A stretch of DNA of 64,000 nucleotides from an uncultured Paracoccaceae bacterium. Lineage in GTDB: Bacteria; Pseudomonadota; Alphaproteobacteria; Rhodobacterales; Rhodobacteraceae. This document shows, piece after piece, positions 24,771 to 34,116 of the stretch. The stretch covers positions 117,605 through 181,604 of the forward strand of contig CANKVU010000005.1 of NCBI GenBank assembly GCA_947487205.1, written 5' to 3'. A model generated the notes under the pieces. That model did not search any database. It was not told the DNA's origin and saw only the letters and a program-made list of their open reading frames with translations. The position numbers and the translations under genes were made by a program. Each line of letters opens with the position of its first letter. Position 1 is the first letter of the stretch.

Positions 24771-25336
24771 GGGCGGCTTTCCTGGCGCTCGGCGGGGTTC
24801 TCCTCGCCGGGCCGCTCTGCGCCCAGGCGGGCGATCCGGAGGCCGGACGGCAGGTCGCGGGGCAATGCCGCACCTGCCACGGGCTGACCGGGCTGGCCGA
24901 GATCCCGGTCGCGCCGAATATCGGCGGCGAGCCGCAGGATTACCTGGCCGGCCAGCTGCGGGCCTTCCGCTCGGGGGCGCGGGAGAACGAGATGATGAGC
25001 GTCGTCGCCTCGTCGCTGTCGGACCAGCAGATCGCGGACGTGACGGCCTGGTACGCCGCGCAGGTGCCGACGGCCACGCTGGACGCCGACGCGGCGGAGG
25101 CGCCCGAATTGTGCGCGGGCTGCCACGGTGCCGACGGGATCGCGGTGGTCGAGGGGGCGCCGAACCTCGCCGGCGAGCCCAACATCTATATCGAGACGCA
25201 GCTCAAGGCGTTCCGCTCGGGGCGGCGCGAGAACGAGGTGATGTCCCCCATCGCCGCCGATCTGTCGGATGCCGAGATCCGCGCCGTCTCGGACTGGTAC
25301 GCCGCCGTGACGCTGGAGATGGCGGCGCCCGAGTGA
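24767..25336 (+). CDS. Dihaem cytochrome c (cytochrome c4-like)
   Basis: A 189-residue periplasmic cytochrome with a short signal peptide (LALGGVLLAGPLCAQA) and two haem-binding sites, CRTCH and CAGCH, in two tandem homologous halves. Each half ends with a QLRAFRSGARENE/QLKAFRSGRRENE segment and an axial-Met candidate (ENEMMS, ENEVMS). This is the cytochrome c4 pattern. The GTG start overlaps the dehydrogenase stop, so it is the likely electron acceptor of that enzyme. Confidence 0.9.
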   Translation: MRAAFLALGGVLLAGPLCAQAGDPEAGRQVAGQCRTCHGLTGLAEIPVAPNIGGEPQDYLAGQLRAFRSGARENEMMSVVASSLSDQQIADVTAWYAAQVPTATLDADAAEAPELCAGCHGADGIAVVEGAPNLAGEPNIYIETQLKAFRSGRRENEVMSPIAADLSDAEIRAVSDWYAAVTLEMAAPE

Positions 25337-25340
25337 CCGC

Positions 25341-25778
25341 TCAGAGGTGGCGCGTCAGCCGCGTCGCCGCGTCGGGGGAGAAGCGCATCCTGGTCAGGAA
25401 TCCCGGCGCCTGGCCGGGAATGCGGACATGCAGGGCGCGGACCTTGTGCTGGGAGAGCATCTTGGTCAGGGCCGAGATCGCCTCGCTCGCCATGCCGCGC
25501 CGCCGCACCGAGGGGCGGATGTAGAGTTCGTCCATATGCGCCTCGGTCCCGCCGGCCGAGATCGAGTGGCCGAAGGACACCGACAGGTAGCCCACCGGGC
25601 TCGACGGCGGGCCGACCAGGTAGAGCGTGCCCGGCGCCTCGCCGGACAGGAGGGCGGCGATCGCGGCATCGCGGGCCGTCGGGTCGGGGGCGAGGCCGGT
25701 CTCGTCGTGGCAGGCGAGGACCAGGCGCATCACGCGCTCTTCGTCCTCGGGGCGGGCGATCCTCAGCGTGACGCTCAT
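25341..25778 (-). CDS. GNAT-family N-acetyltransferase
   Basis: A 145-residue acyl-CoA-dependent acetyltransferase. Seen: ITLRIARPEDEE-like opening (TLRIARPEDEERV), the central beta strand MDELYIRPSVRRRGMASE with the R/Q-x-x-G-x-A acetyl-CoA loop (RRRGMA), and a degenerate C-terminal FLTRMRF. Substrate unknown. The start at 25776-25778 (MSVTLRIA) was chosen because the N-terminal strand begins there. It converges on the cytochrome gene with a 4-nt gap. Confidence 0.82.
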   Translation of the reverse strand: MSVTLRIARPEDEERVMRLVLACHDETGLAPDPTARDAAIAALLSGEAPGTLYLVGPPSSPVGYLSVSFGHSISAGGTEAHMDELYIRPSVRRRGMASEAISALTKMLSQHKVRALHVRIPGQAPGFLTRMRFSPDAATRLTRHL

Positions 25779-25917
25779 CGGGCGGATCCTCGGGGGCTGG
25801 GGCGGGATGCGCCATCGGGGTAACGCCGCCGCGCGCAAGAGGCCAGAGGCGACGCGCGTCCCCGGCGCGATTTCGGCGCCGGCGTGTCCCGGCGCGATTG
25901 CATTTCCCCCCGCACGG

Positions 25918-26859
25918 TCAGAGCCGCGCCAGCCGTTCGGTCAGCAGATCGAAGAAGCCCGCCGCGTCGAGGTCGCCGACGAAGAACGCGTTTGCCGGGC
26001 GCGGCGTCACCCGCCACCAATCCGCCACCGTCATGCCGCGGGTCAGGTCCGACAGGGTCTCGATCTCGACGTTGATGCTGCGGCCCGAGAAGAGGTCGGG
26101 CCGCAGCAGCCAGCCGATGACGCAGGGATCGTGGAGCGGCGCCCCGTCCGAGCCGTATTTCTCGAGGTCGAACCGCTCGAAGAAATCCGTCATCTCGGCC
26201 ACCGCGGTGCCGACCGGCGTGCCGAGGGCGCGGAACGCGTCGTTGCGCGCGCCGGTGACCAGCGCCTTGTGGGTGGCGTCGAGCGGCAGGACGGTCACCG
26301 GCACGCCGGCGCGGAACACGACCTGCGCCGCCTCGGGATCGACATGGATGTTGAACTCCGCCGCCGGGGTGATGTTGCCGACCTCGAAATAGGCGCCGCC
26401 CATCAGCACGATGCGCCCGATCCGGGCGGCGATGTCGGGCGCCTTCAGCAGCGCCAGGGCGAGGTTGGTGAGCGGGCCCAGCGCGCAGATCGTGACCGAT
26501 CCCCTGGGCTCGGACCGGAGCGTGTCGATGAGCCAGCCGACCCCCGGCCGGGGATCGAGCGGCATCGTGGGATCGGGCAGGACCGGCCCGTCGAGCCCGG
26601 TGCGGCCGTGGACGTGCTCGGCGGTGACGAGCCGGCGGCGGAGCGGCTGGCGCGCGCCCGCGAAGACGGGCACGTCGCGGCGCCCGGCCAGTTCGCAGAC
26701 GATGCGGGCATTGCGGGCCGTCAGCTCCAGCGGCACGTTGCCGGCCACGGCGGTGATCCCCATCACCTCCAGCTCCGGCGAGGCCAGCGCCATCAGGATC
26801 GCGATGGCGTCGTCCTGTCCGGGGTCGGTGTCGATGATGATCTTGGCGGGGTCAGGCAT
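25918..26859 (-). CDS. Nucleoside hydrolase (inosine-uridine preferring family)
   Basis: Cleaves the N-glycosidic bond of ribonucleosides to base plus ribose; 313 residues, normal length. The calcium site IIIDTDPGQDDAIA is at the N terminus, with ITAVAGNVPLE, GPLTNLALAL, IVLMGGAYFEVGNITP and AEFNIHVDPEAA following as usual for the family. Its start overlaps the upstream cupin gene by 8 nt, so it is the last gene of a three-gene coupled operon. Confidence 0.93.
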   Translation of the reverse strand: MPDPAKIIIDTDPGQDDAIAILMALASPELEVMGITAVAGNVPLELTARNARIVCELAGRRDVPVFAGARQPLRRRLVTAEHVHGRTGLDGPVLPDPTMPLDPRPGVGWLIDTLRSEPRGSVTICALGPLTNLALALLKAPDIAARIGRIVLMGGAYFEVGNITPAAEFNIHVDPEAAQVVFRAGVPVTVLPLDATHKALVTGARNDAFRALGTPVGTAVAEMTDFFERFDLEKYGSDGAPLHDPCVIGWLLRPDLFSGRSINVEIETLSDLTRGMTVADWWRVTPRPANAFFVGDLDAAGFFDLLTERLARL

Positions 26860-27538
26860 CTTTGCTCCGGCGCGGCGGGGACAGTTTCATGTCGGGGGCG
26901 GACAGCCGGTCGGGCGGGCCCGTCCAGGCATAGGCAAGCAGGCAGGGATCGAGCTCGCCGGTGGTGATGCGGTGCTCGTCGCCGGCGCGGTTCAGGATCA
27001 GCGATCCGGGCGCGTAGACGGCCGCGTCGTTCTCGGACCAGGCGCCGGCGACCGAAATGTAGCTTTCCTCGATGCCGGCATGGCTGTGCTGGGGATAGGT
27101 GGTGGTGGGCGCGAAGAGCACGAATCCCAGGATCAGCCGGTCGGTCCGCACCGGCCCGCGCGGGCCCAGCACCTCGCAATAGGCGTATTTGCGCGCCAGC
27201 GCCCGGGGCATGCGCGCATAGCCGTGCTCCCAGCAGAGCCGTCCGGAGACGCCGCGCAGCGCCCGCGCCATGCCCTGCATCGCCGCCCGTTCGCCCAGGT
27301 CCAGCGCCCGGGGCAGGTGGGCGGTGACCGGCAGGTCCGCGCCGGGGCGGGCGACCACCTCGGGGGCGTCGGCGATGACGGCCGACAGCGCCTCGCGCAC
27401 GCGCTTGCGGTGGGAGCGGATCGCGGCGCTGCCGCCGGCCGAGCCGTGGCGATAGAGCGCCTCGAACTCCCGCAGGAGGTAGATCCAGTCGGGCGCCTCC
27501 GCCAGGCGGACGGGCGCGGAGGGGTCCGCCCCGCTCAT
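26852..27538 (-). CDS. DMSP-lyase-like cupin protein (DddL/DddQ superfamily)
   Basis: A 228-residue protein with a C-terminal cupin. The metal motif is His151-x-His153-x4-Glu158-x6-Gly165 in YPQHSHAGIEESYISVAG, with a second-motif His189 in NRAGDEHRI, and Tyr160 nearby. This resembles the cupin DMSP lyases (DddL, DddQ, DddW, DddK) and their DMSP-lyase-like relatives. DMSP lyases form dimethyl sulfide and acrylate, but close relatives without that activity exist, so the function is uncertain. The N-terminal ~100 residues are helical. It is coupled to an M20 peptidase upstream and a nucleoside hydrolase downstream, which is not a DMSP-catabolic context. Confidence 0.7.
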   Translation of the reverse strand: MSGADPSAPVRLAEAPDWIYLLREFEALYRHGSAGGSAAIRSHRKRVREALSAVIADAPEVVARPGADLPVTAHLPRALDLGERAAMQGMARALRGVSGRLCWEHGYARMPRALARKYAYCEVLGPRGPVRTDRLILGFVLFAPTTTYPQHSHAGIEESYISVAGAWSENDAAVYAPGSLILNRAGDEHRITTGELDPCLLAYAWTGPPDRLSAPDMKLSPPRRSKDA

Positions 27539-28905
27539 CGGATCGCGTCGAGGATCCGCGCCCAGGACCGCGCGCCGCGGTGAAAGCTCGCCACGTCGTA
27601 TTTCTCGTTCGGGCTGTGGATGCGGTCGTCGTCGCGGCCGAACCCGATCAGCATCGAATCCATGCCGAGGATCGACTGGAAGTGACCGGCGATCGGGATC
27701 GAGCCGCCCGCGCCGATATAGGCGGCCTCGTGGGGCCATTCCGCGGACAGGGCCCGGCGCGCGGCCTCGAAGGCGGGGTCGGAGGTGTCCATGCGGCTCG
27801 CCGGGGCGGCGCCGTGGTCGTGGAACTCCACCGTGCAATCGGCCGGGACCATGTCGCGGACCATGGCGCGGAAGCTGTCGCGGATCGCCAGCGGGTCCTG
27901 GCTCCCCACGAGGCGGAAGCTGATCTTGGCCGCCGCCTCGGCGGGGAGAACGGTCTTGAAGCCGCGCCCCGCATAGCCGCCGCGGATGCCGTTGACCTCG
28001 CAGGTGGGCCGCGACCAGAGCTGTTCCAGCGCGCTGCGGCCCGCCTCGCCCGCGGGGATCGAGAGGCCGACGCCCGACAGGAAGAGGCCCGCGTCGAAGC
28101 CCAGCGCGTCCCATTGCGCGGCCAGCTCCGCCGTCAGGTCGGGCACGCCGTCGTAGAAGCCCGGCACGGTGACGCGGCCCGCCTCGTCGTGGAGGCTGGC
28201 CACGATCCGGGCGAGCGCGCGGACCGGGTTCGCCGCCAGCCCCCCGAAGGAGCCGGAATGGAGGTCCTTGTCGGCGCCGCGGATCACGACCTCCTCCCCC
28301 AGGAGGCCGCGCAGCTGGGTGACGATGCCGGGGCGGTCGGCCGCGAAGAGCCCGGTGTCGCAGATCAGCGCCAGGTCGGCGCCGAGTTCCGCGGCGTTCT
28401 CCTCCAGGAACGGGACGAGGGAGGGCGAACCCGATTCCTCCTCCCCCTCGAAGAGGAAGGTGACGTTGCCCGGCAAGTCCCCGTGCACGTCCTTCCAGGC
28501 GCGGCAGGCCTCGACGAAGGTCATGAGCTGGCCCTTGTCGTCCGCCGCGCCCCGGCCGCGGATCACCCGGCCGTCCGGGGTCTCCTCGATGGCGGGGTCG
28601 AACGGGTCGCGGTCCCACAGGTCGAGCGGGTCGACCGGCTGCACGTCGTAATGGCCGTAGAACAGGATCGGGCGCCCGGCGCCGCCGGTGCGCGCGACCA
28701 CCATCGGATGGCCGGGCGTGTCGCGCAGCTCGGCCCGCGCGCCCAGCGCCGTCAGCTCGGCGACCAGCCATTCGGCGGCGCGGCGGCACGCGGCGGCGTA
28801 ATCGCTGTCGGTCGAGATCGACGGGATGCGGAGGAAGTCCGTCAGCCGCTCGAGGCTGCGGGGAAGGCCGGCGTCGATCCGGTCGAGAACGGCGGTCAGG
28901 GTCAT
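27535..28905 (-). CDS. M20-family metallodipeptidase
   Basis: A 456-residue zinc peptidase of the M20 (dipeptidase/carboxypeptidase G2-like) family. Seen: metal His in ILFYGHYDVQPVDP, bridging Asp in RGAADDKGQLM, the catalytic Glu pair in FLFEGEEESGSPS, and the C-terminal MLIGFGRDDDRIHSPNE with a metal His. It probably hydrolyses dipeptides or a small amide in the cytoplasm. First gene of the minus-strand operon; its stop overlaps the cupin start (ATGA). Confidence 0.92.
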   Translation of the reverse strand: MTLTAVLDRIDAGLPRSLERLTDFLRIPSISTDSDYAAACRRAAEWLVAELTALGARAELRDTPGHPMVVARTGGAGRPILFYGHYDVQPVDPLDLWDRDPFDPAIEETPDGRVIRGRGAADDKGQLMTFVEACRAWKDVHGDLPGNVTFLFEGEEESGSPSLVPFLEENAAELGADLALICDTGLFAADRPGIVTQLRGLLGEEVVIRGADKDLHSGSFGGLAANPVRALARIVASLHDEAGRVTVPGFYDGVPDLTAELAAQWDALGFDAGLFLSGVGLSIPAGEAGRSALEQLWSRPTCEVNGIRGGYAGRGFKTVLPAEAAAKISFRLVGSQDPLAIRDSFRAMVRDMVPADCTVEFHDHGAAPASRMDTSDPAFEAARRALSAEWPHEAAYIGAGGSIPIAGHFQSILGMDSMLIGFGRDDDRIHSPNEKYDVASFHRGARSWARILDAIR

Positions 28906-29082
28906 GCAATCTCCGGGTCGCGTTCGGCGGCGGGGCAGGGTATCGGGGGCAAGGTATCAGTGCGGGAGGCGGCGTCCAGTCGCCCCGGCGGGACGGTGGG
29001 CGCGGGTCGCGGCCGATTGACCCCGTGACACCGGCGTCCCACCCGTTAAGGTAGGCGCACAATATACAGGAAAGCCAGCCGA

Positions 29083-30306
29083 GTGACCTACGACGCCAGC
29101 ATCGACGCCGCCCTGCAGAAGCTCCATGACGAAGGCCGCTACCGGACCTTCATCGATATCGAGAGGACGCGCGGCAATTTCCCCCACGCGACCTGGACCC
29201 GTCCCGACGGGACCGAGCGCGCGGTGACGGTGTGGTGCGGCAACGATTACCTGGGCATGGGGCAGCACCCGGCCGTCCTCGGGGCGATGCACGACGCGGT
29301 CGATGCCGCCGGCGCCGGATCGGGCGGGACGCGCAACATCTCGGGCACCACCGTCTATCACAAGCGGCTGGAGGCGGAGCTGGCCGACCTTCACGGCAAG
29401 GAGGCGGCGCTGCTCTTCACCTCCGCCTACATCGCCAACGACGCGACGCTGTCGACCCTGCCCAAGATCTTTCCCGGGCTCATCATCTATTCCGACGCGC
29501 TGAACCATGCGAGCATGATCGAGGGGGTGCGGCGGAACGGCGGCGCCAAGCGGATCTTTCGCCACAACGACGTGGATCACCTGCGCGAATTGCTCGAGGC
29601 GGACGATCCGGCGGTGCCGAAGCTCATCGCCTTCGAATCGGTCTATTCCATGGACGGCGATTTCGGCCCGATCGCGGCGCTGTGCGACCTGGCCGACGAA
29701 TTCGGCTGCCTGACCTATATCGACGAGGTGCACGCGGTCGGCATGTACGGCCCCCGCGGCGGCGGCGTGACCGAGCGGGACCGGCTGGCCCACCGCATCG
29801 ACATCATCAACGGGACGCTCGCCAAGGCCTATGGCGTGATGGGCGGCTATATCGCCGCCTCGGCCAGGATGTGCGACGCGATCCGCTCCTACGCGCCGGG
29901 CTTCATCTTCACCACGTCGCTGCCGCCCTCGGTCGCGGCGGGCGCCGCCGCCAGCGTGGCGCACCTGAAGACCGACCAGCTTCTGCGCGAACGCCACCAG
30001 ACCCAGGCGCGCATCCTCAAGATGCGGCTGAAGGGGACGGGCCTGCCGCTGATCGACCATGGCAGCCACATCGTGCCGGTCCATGTCGGCAACCCGGTGC
30101 ATTGCAAGATGATGTCGGACGTGCTGCTCGAGGATCACGGGATCTACGTGCAGCCGATCAACTTTCCCACCGTTCCGCGGGGCACGGAGCGGCTGCGATT
30201 CACCCCGTCGCCCGTGCACGGTCCGCGCGAGATCGACGCATTGGTGAACGCGATGGACCATCTCTGGTCGCAATGTGCGCTCAATCGCGCCGACTTGAGC
30301 GCCTAG
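29083..30306 (+). CDS. hemA: 5-aminolevulinate synthase
   Basis: PLP enzyme joining glycine and succinyl-CoA (EC 2.3.1.37), the C4 route to haem and bacteriochlorophyll typical of alphaproteobacteria; 407 residues. The PLP lysine is Lys248 in [14 protein letters not shown], the same number as in Rhodobacter HemA. Other marks are [17 protein letters not shown] and [13 protein letters not shown] (Asp/His pocket [10 protein letters not shown]). A GTG start is used: [12 protein letters not shown] matches relatives. AGGAAA lies rather far (about 11 nt) upstream. No FNR-type box was found before it. Confidence 0.97.
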   Translation: MTYDASIDAALQKLHDEGRYRTFIDIERTRGNFPHATWTRPDGTERAVTVWCGNDYLGMGQHPAVLGAMHDAVDAAGAGSGGTRNISGTTVYHKRLEAELADLHGKEAALLFTSAYIANDATLSTLPKIFPGLIIYSDALNHASMIEGVRRNGGAKRIFRHNDVDHLRELLEADDPAVPKLIAFESVYSMDGDFGPIAALCDLADEFGCLTYIDEVHAVGMYGPRGGGVTERDRLAHRIDIINGTLAKAYGVMGGYIAASARMCDAIRSYAPGFIFTTSLPPSVAAGAAASVAHLKTDQLLRERHQTQARILKMRLKGTGLPLIDHGSHIVPVHVGNPVHCKMMSDVLLEDHGIYVQPINFPTVPRGTERLRFTPSPVHGPREIDALVNAMDHLWSQCALNRADLSA

Positions 30307-30428
30307 CGCGCCCGGAAGTCCTGTTCACGCTTCGTTGACTTGTGTTAGGGTAAAGTCAAAGAATGGGACCGCGCGCCGGCTTCACGGTTTCGACGGTCCC
30401 CGCAGGCAGGCGTTTACAGGGGACGAAG

Positions 30429-31727
30429 ATGATCGGACGTTTCCGTCAGGAGGAAACGGCGGCCGTCGGACAGGCGGACGCCCATCCGGGCCTTGGCGAG
30501 GTGCTGCGCGACAAACGCGCGGATCTCGGGAAATCGCTTCTCGACGTGCAGCGAGAGTTGAAGATCAAGGCGACCTACATCGCCGCGATCGAGCGCGCCG
30601 ACACCACGCCGTTCGAGACGCCGGGCTTCGTCGCCGGATACGTGCGCTCCTATGCCCGCTACCTGGGCCTCGACCCGGAATGGGCCTATGGCGCCTTCCG
30701 TGACGAGAGCGGCTTCACCGGACCGGCGCCGAAGGCCGCACCGGCGCCCGCGCCCGCGCCAGCGGCGCGCAGGGGCGGATCGCAGCCCTTCACGGGGCTC
30801 GGGGTTCCGCCGTCCCACCACGGCATCCTGGCGCGGATCGAGCTGGGCGCCATCGGGTCGGTCGCGATCCTGGTCGGCCTGATCGCCGTCCTGGGCTATG
30901 GCGGCTATGCCGTCCTGACCGAGATCCAGCAGGTGCAGCTCGTCCCCGTCGAGGAGGCGCCCGAGGTCGTGGCCGAGATCGACCCGCTCGATGCGGCCGA
31001 GCCGATCCCCGACACCGCCGCGGGCCCCGAGGCGGCCGTCGCGGCGGCCGGGTTCGACCGCCTCTATCGCCCCGATCCGCTGGACGTGCCGGTGATCATC
31101 GCCCGCGACGGGCCGATCGCGACCCTCGACCCCGATCAGACCGGGGCGCTGGCCGGATTGGGAGCCGATCGGGTGGCGTCCTCCTCCATCGACCTGGTGC
31201 CGGGGATCGGCGCCCTGGCGGGATCGCGCGACCGCGTGCCGACGGCCACCGAACGCGCCGTGCTGGCCGCCTTGGGGCAGGTCCCCGAGGGCGAGGCGGC
31301 CCGCGCGGCCCTCGCGGCGGGCCCGGACGAGGAGGCGTCTCCCCGCCCGCAGGTCGTCGCCGACACGGTCCCCGAAGTGGTCGTCTTCGCCGTCCGGCCG
31401 TCCTGGGTGCGGATCCGCTCGGCCGAGGGGACGACGCTCTACGAGGCGATCATGGAGGAGGGCGACCGGTTCGTCCTGCCCGCCACGGAGGCGCCGGCGA
31501 CCCTGCGGACGGGCGAATCGGGCGCGATCTACTTCTCGGTCGCGGGCACGCCCTACGGGCCCGCGGGGCGCCCCGGCGCGGTGACGGGGAACGTTCCGCT
31601 CGCCGCGGCCTCGCTGGTCGAGACCTACGAGGTCGCCGACCCGGCCTCGGACACGGCGCTGTCGCGCGTCGTGGTGGAGTTGCAGGCCGATCCGCCCCGG
31701 CGTCCCGGCGCGCCCGCGGCCGAGTGA
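30429..31727 (+). CDS. RodZ-like membrane protein (HTH_25 + TM + DUF4115)
   Basis: A 432-residue bitopic protein. Residues ~20-95 are a RodZ-type helix-turn-helix (LGEVLRDKRADLGKSLLDVQ, TPGFVAGYVRSYARYLGLD), then a Pro/Ala linker, one TM helix at ~138-162, a long Asp/Ala/Pro periplasmic linker and a C-terminal DUF4115 domain (FAVRPSWVRIRSAEGTTLYE). RodZ ties MreB to the cell-wall elongation machinery. Position just before ispG is typical of alphaproteobacteria. The start at 30429 leaves a GGGGACGA ribosome site. Confidence 0.85.
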   Translation: MIGRFRQEETAAVGQADAHPGLGEVLRDKRADLGKSLLDVQRELKIKATYIAAIERADTTPFETPGFVAGYVRSYARYLGLDPEWAYGAFRDESGFTGPAPKAAPAPAPAPAARRGGSQPFTGLGVPPSHHGILARIELGAIGSVAILVGLIAVLGYGGYAVLTEIQQVQLVPVEEAPEVVAEIDPLDAAEPIPDTAAGPEAAVAAAGFDRLYRPDPLDVPVIIARDGPIATLDPDQTGALAGLGADRVASSSIDLVPGIGALAGSRDRVPTATERAVLAALGQVPEGEAARAALAAGPDEEASPRPQVVADTVPEVVVFAVRPSWVRIRSAEGTTLYEAIMEEGDRFVLPATEAPATLRTGESGAIYFSVAGTPYGPAGRPGAVTGNVPLAAASLVETYEVADPASDTALSRVVVELQADPPRRPGAPAAE

Positions 31728-31803
31728 ACGCCGCGGACCGGTTGGCACGGCCCATCGACGCGCCTAGTTAAGGGCGGAACGTCCCGAACCCGTCAGGCCC
31801 CCG

Positions 31804-32937
31804 ATGTCCCTGAACCACGTCCGCCCCTGGAAGAACATCTATCGCCGCGCGTCGCGGCAGATCATGGTCGGCTCCGTCCCGGTGGGGGGCGACGCGCCCA
31901 TCGCGGTGCAGACCATGACCAACACCGACGGCACCGATGTCCGCGCCACCCTGAAGCAGGTCACCGATTGCGCCGAGGCGGGGGCGGACATCGTCCGGAT
32001 CTCGTGCCCCGACCGGGACACGACCACCGCGCTGAAGGAGATCTGCCGCGAGAGCCCGGTGCCGATCGTGGCCGACATCCATTTCCACTACAAGCGCGCC
32101 ATCGAGGCCGCCGAGGCGGGCGCCGCCTGCCTCAGGATCAATCCCGGGAACATCGGCGACGATGCCCGCGTCAAGGAGGTGATCCGCGCGGCGAAGGACC
32201 ATGGCTGCGCGATCCGGATCGGGGTGAATGCCGGCAGCCTGGAGCGGGACCTTCTGGAGAAATACGGCGAACCCTGCCCCGAGGCGATGGTCGAAAGCGG
32301 GCTCGACCACATCAAGATCCTCGAGGACAACGATTTCCACGAGTTCAAGATCTCGGTGAAGGCGTCCGACGTGTTCCTGTCGGCGGCCGCCTACCAGGGC
32401 ATCGCGGAGGCGACGGACGCGCCGATCCACCTCGGCATCACCGAGGCGGGCGGGCTGATGTCGGGCACGATCAAGTCGGCGATCGGTCTCGGCAACCTGC
32501 TGTGGATGGGGATCGGCGACACGCTCCGCGTCTCGCTCTCGGCCGATCCGGTGGAGGAGGTGCGCGTCGGCTACGAGATCCTGAAGGGCCTCGGTCTCCG
32601 CCACCGGGGGGTCAACATCATCTCCTGCCCGTCCTGCGCGCGGCAGGGATTCGACGTGATCAAGACGGTCGAGGCACTGGAGGAGCGGCTGGCGCATATC
32701 AAGACGCCCATGTCGCTGTCGATCATCGGCTGCGTGGTGAACGGGCCGGGCGAGGCGCTGATGACCGATGTCGGCTTCACCGGCGGCGGCGCGGGGGCGG
32801 GCATGGTCTACTTGGCCGGCAAGCAGAGCCACAAGATGTCGAACGACGAGATGGTCGAGCACATCGTGGAGCAGGTCGAGAAGCGGGCCGCCGAGATCGA
32901 GGCGGAAACGACCCCCGAGGTCGAGCCGGCGGAGTGA
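31804..32937 (+). CDS. ispG: 4-hydroxy-3-methylbut-2-enyl diphosphate synthase (flavodoxin)
   Basis: The seventh enzyme of the MEP isoprenoid pathway (EC 1.17.7.3), 377 residues. TIM-barrel part: [46 protein letters not shown]. The Fe-S domain carries the cluster cysteines in ISCPSCAR and [11 protein letters not shown]. It needs electrons and a 4Fe-4S cluster, and an A-type cluster carrier lies convergently downstream. Confidence 0.97.
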   Translation: MSLNHVRPWKNIYRRASRQIMVGSVPVGGDAPIAVQTMTNTDGTDVRATLKQVTDCAEAGADIVRISCPDRDTTTALKEICRESPVPIVADIHFHYKRAIEAAEAGAACLRINPGNIGDDARVKEVIRAAKDHGCAIRIGVNAGSLERDLLEKYGEPCPEAMVESGLDHIKILEDNDFHEFKISVKASDVFLSAAAYQGIAEATDAPIHLGITEAGGLMSGTIKSAIGLGNLLWMGIGDTLRVSLSADPVEEVRVGYEILKGLGLRHRGVNIISCPSCARQGFDVIKTVEALEERLAHIKTPMSLSIIGCVVNGPGEALMTDVGFTGGGAGAGMVYLAGKQSHKMSNDEMVEHIVEQVEKRAAEIEAETTPEVEPAE

Positions 32938-32955
32938 TCCGCCGGCCGCCGGGCG

Positions 32956-32976
32956 CGAATTTTCGACGAAAATTCG
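32956..32976. terminator. Bidirectional terminator between ispG and the Fe-S carrier gene
   Basis: A perfect palindrome: CGAATTTTCG and its complement around a single A. It is an AT-rich island in G+C-rich DNA with T-runs in both directions, and lies between two convergent genes. It serves either strand. Confidence 0.75.
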
Positions 32977-32985
32977 GGTCCCGCG

Positions 32986-33363
32986 TCAGGCCTGGCGCTC
33001 GGCCGACAATTCCTCGACATCCTTGAACTTGATCGATTCGCCACAGCCGCAGGCATCGACGACGTTCGGATTGCGGAACCGGAACCCCGATTCCAGCAGC
33101 GAGGTCTCGTAGTCGATCTCGGTGCCGAAGAGGAACATCTGCGCCATCGGCGCGATCATGACGCGGGCGCCGTCCTGTTCCACCACCTCGTCATGGGCAT
33201 CGACCGTGTCGACGTAGTCCATGGTGTATTCCATGCCCGCGCAGCCGCCCTTCTTCAGGCCGATGCGCAGCCCCTCATGTCCGTCGCGGTCCATCAACTT
33301 GACGATCTGGCGCACGGCGGCGGGGGTAATGGTGACGGCTTGCTTGCCGGGAATGGCGAACAT
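32986..33363 (-). CDS. A-type iron-sulfur carrier (IscA/ErpA/SufA family)
   Basis: A 125-residue Fe-S cluster carrier. The three conserved cysteines are in KKGGCAGMEY and VVDACGCGES. N-terminal VTITPAAVRQI and the YTMDY strand are typical. It hands clusters to apoproteins in the cytoplasm. Standing beside ispG, a 4Fe-4S enzyme whose maturation depends on ErpA in E. coli, it may serve that enzyme. Which of IscA, ErpA or SufA it is cannot be decided here. Confidence 0.88.
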   Translation of the reverse strand: MFAIPGKQAVTITPAAVRQIVKLMDRDGHEGLRIGLKKGGCAGMEYTMDYVDTVDAHDEVVEQDGARVMIAPMAQMFLFGTEIDYETSLLESGFRFRNPNVVDACGCGESIKFKDVEELSAERQA

Positions 33364-33416
33364 GGGGCACGACTCCTGTCAGGTCCCATGCAAAATAAGG
33401 GGTCCGGGCCAATGGC

Positions 33417-34058
33417 TCAAGGCGACCAGCGCAGGAAGTTGGCGATCAGGCGCAGGCCGGTCGCCTGGCTCTTCTCGGGGTGGAACTGCGTGCCGAGGCG
33501 GGTCCCGTTGGCGACGATGGCCGTCACCTCGGTCCCATACTCGCAATGCGCGAGACGTTCCGAGGCGACCTTCGTCTCCATGTGGAAGGAGTGGACGAAA
33601 TAGGCGTGGTCGCCCGTGGCGATGCCGTCGAGAAGCGGATGCGGCCGGTCGACCACCAGGTCGTTCCACCCCATATGCGGCACCTTGAGGCGGGCATCGC
33701 CGGGGGCGATCGGCACCACCTCGCCGTCGATCCAGCCGAGGCCCCGGACCTCCTCGTATTCGTGGCCCCGCTCGGCCATGAGCTGCATGCCCACGCAGAT
33801 GCCGAGAAACGGACGGCCCTTGCGGTCCACCGCCTCGAGCAGCGCCTCGTGCAGGGCGGCCCGGTCGCGCATCAGCGCGCGGGCGCAGGCGGGAAAGGCC
33901 CCGTCGCCCGGCAGCACCACGCGGTCGGCGCGCGCCACCGTGTCGGGGTCGGCGGAAACCTCTATGCGGCCGCCGCCCACCTCCTGCGCCATGCGCTGGA
34001 AGGCCTTCTCGGCGGAGTGGAGATTGCCGCTGTCGGTGTCGATCAGGACCGTCAACAT
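33417..34058 (-). CDS. hisH: Imidazole glycerol phosphate synthase subunit HisH
   Basis: The glutaminase subunit that feeds ammonia to HisF in histidine synthesis, 213 residues. Class I amidotransferase with Cys88 in LGICVGMQLM and the His/Glu dyad in GTQFHPEKS; VLPGDGAFPAC and PHMGWNDL are HisH marks. It follows hisB by 58 nt on the same strand. hisA and hisF, which usually come next, are not here; an Fe-S carrier gene follows instead. Confidence 0.96.
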   Translation of the reverse strand: MLTVLIDTDSGNLHSAEKAFQRMAQEVGGGRIEVSADPDTVARADRVVLPGDGAFPACARALMRDRAALHEALLEAVDRKGRPFLGICVGMQLMAERGHEYEEVRGLGWIDGEVVPIAPGDARLKVPHMGWNDLVVDRPHPLLDGIATGDHAYFVHSFHMETKVASERLAHCEYGTEVTAIVANGTRLGTQFHPEKSQATGLRLIANFLRWSP

Positions 34059-34116
34059 CTGCGCGAATTCCCTGTCGGAGTGTCCCTCGGCCCCCGCGCG
34101 GGGCCCGGAATGTCGG

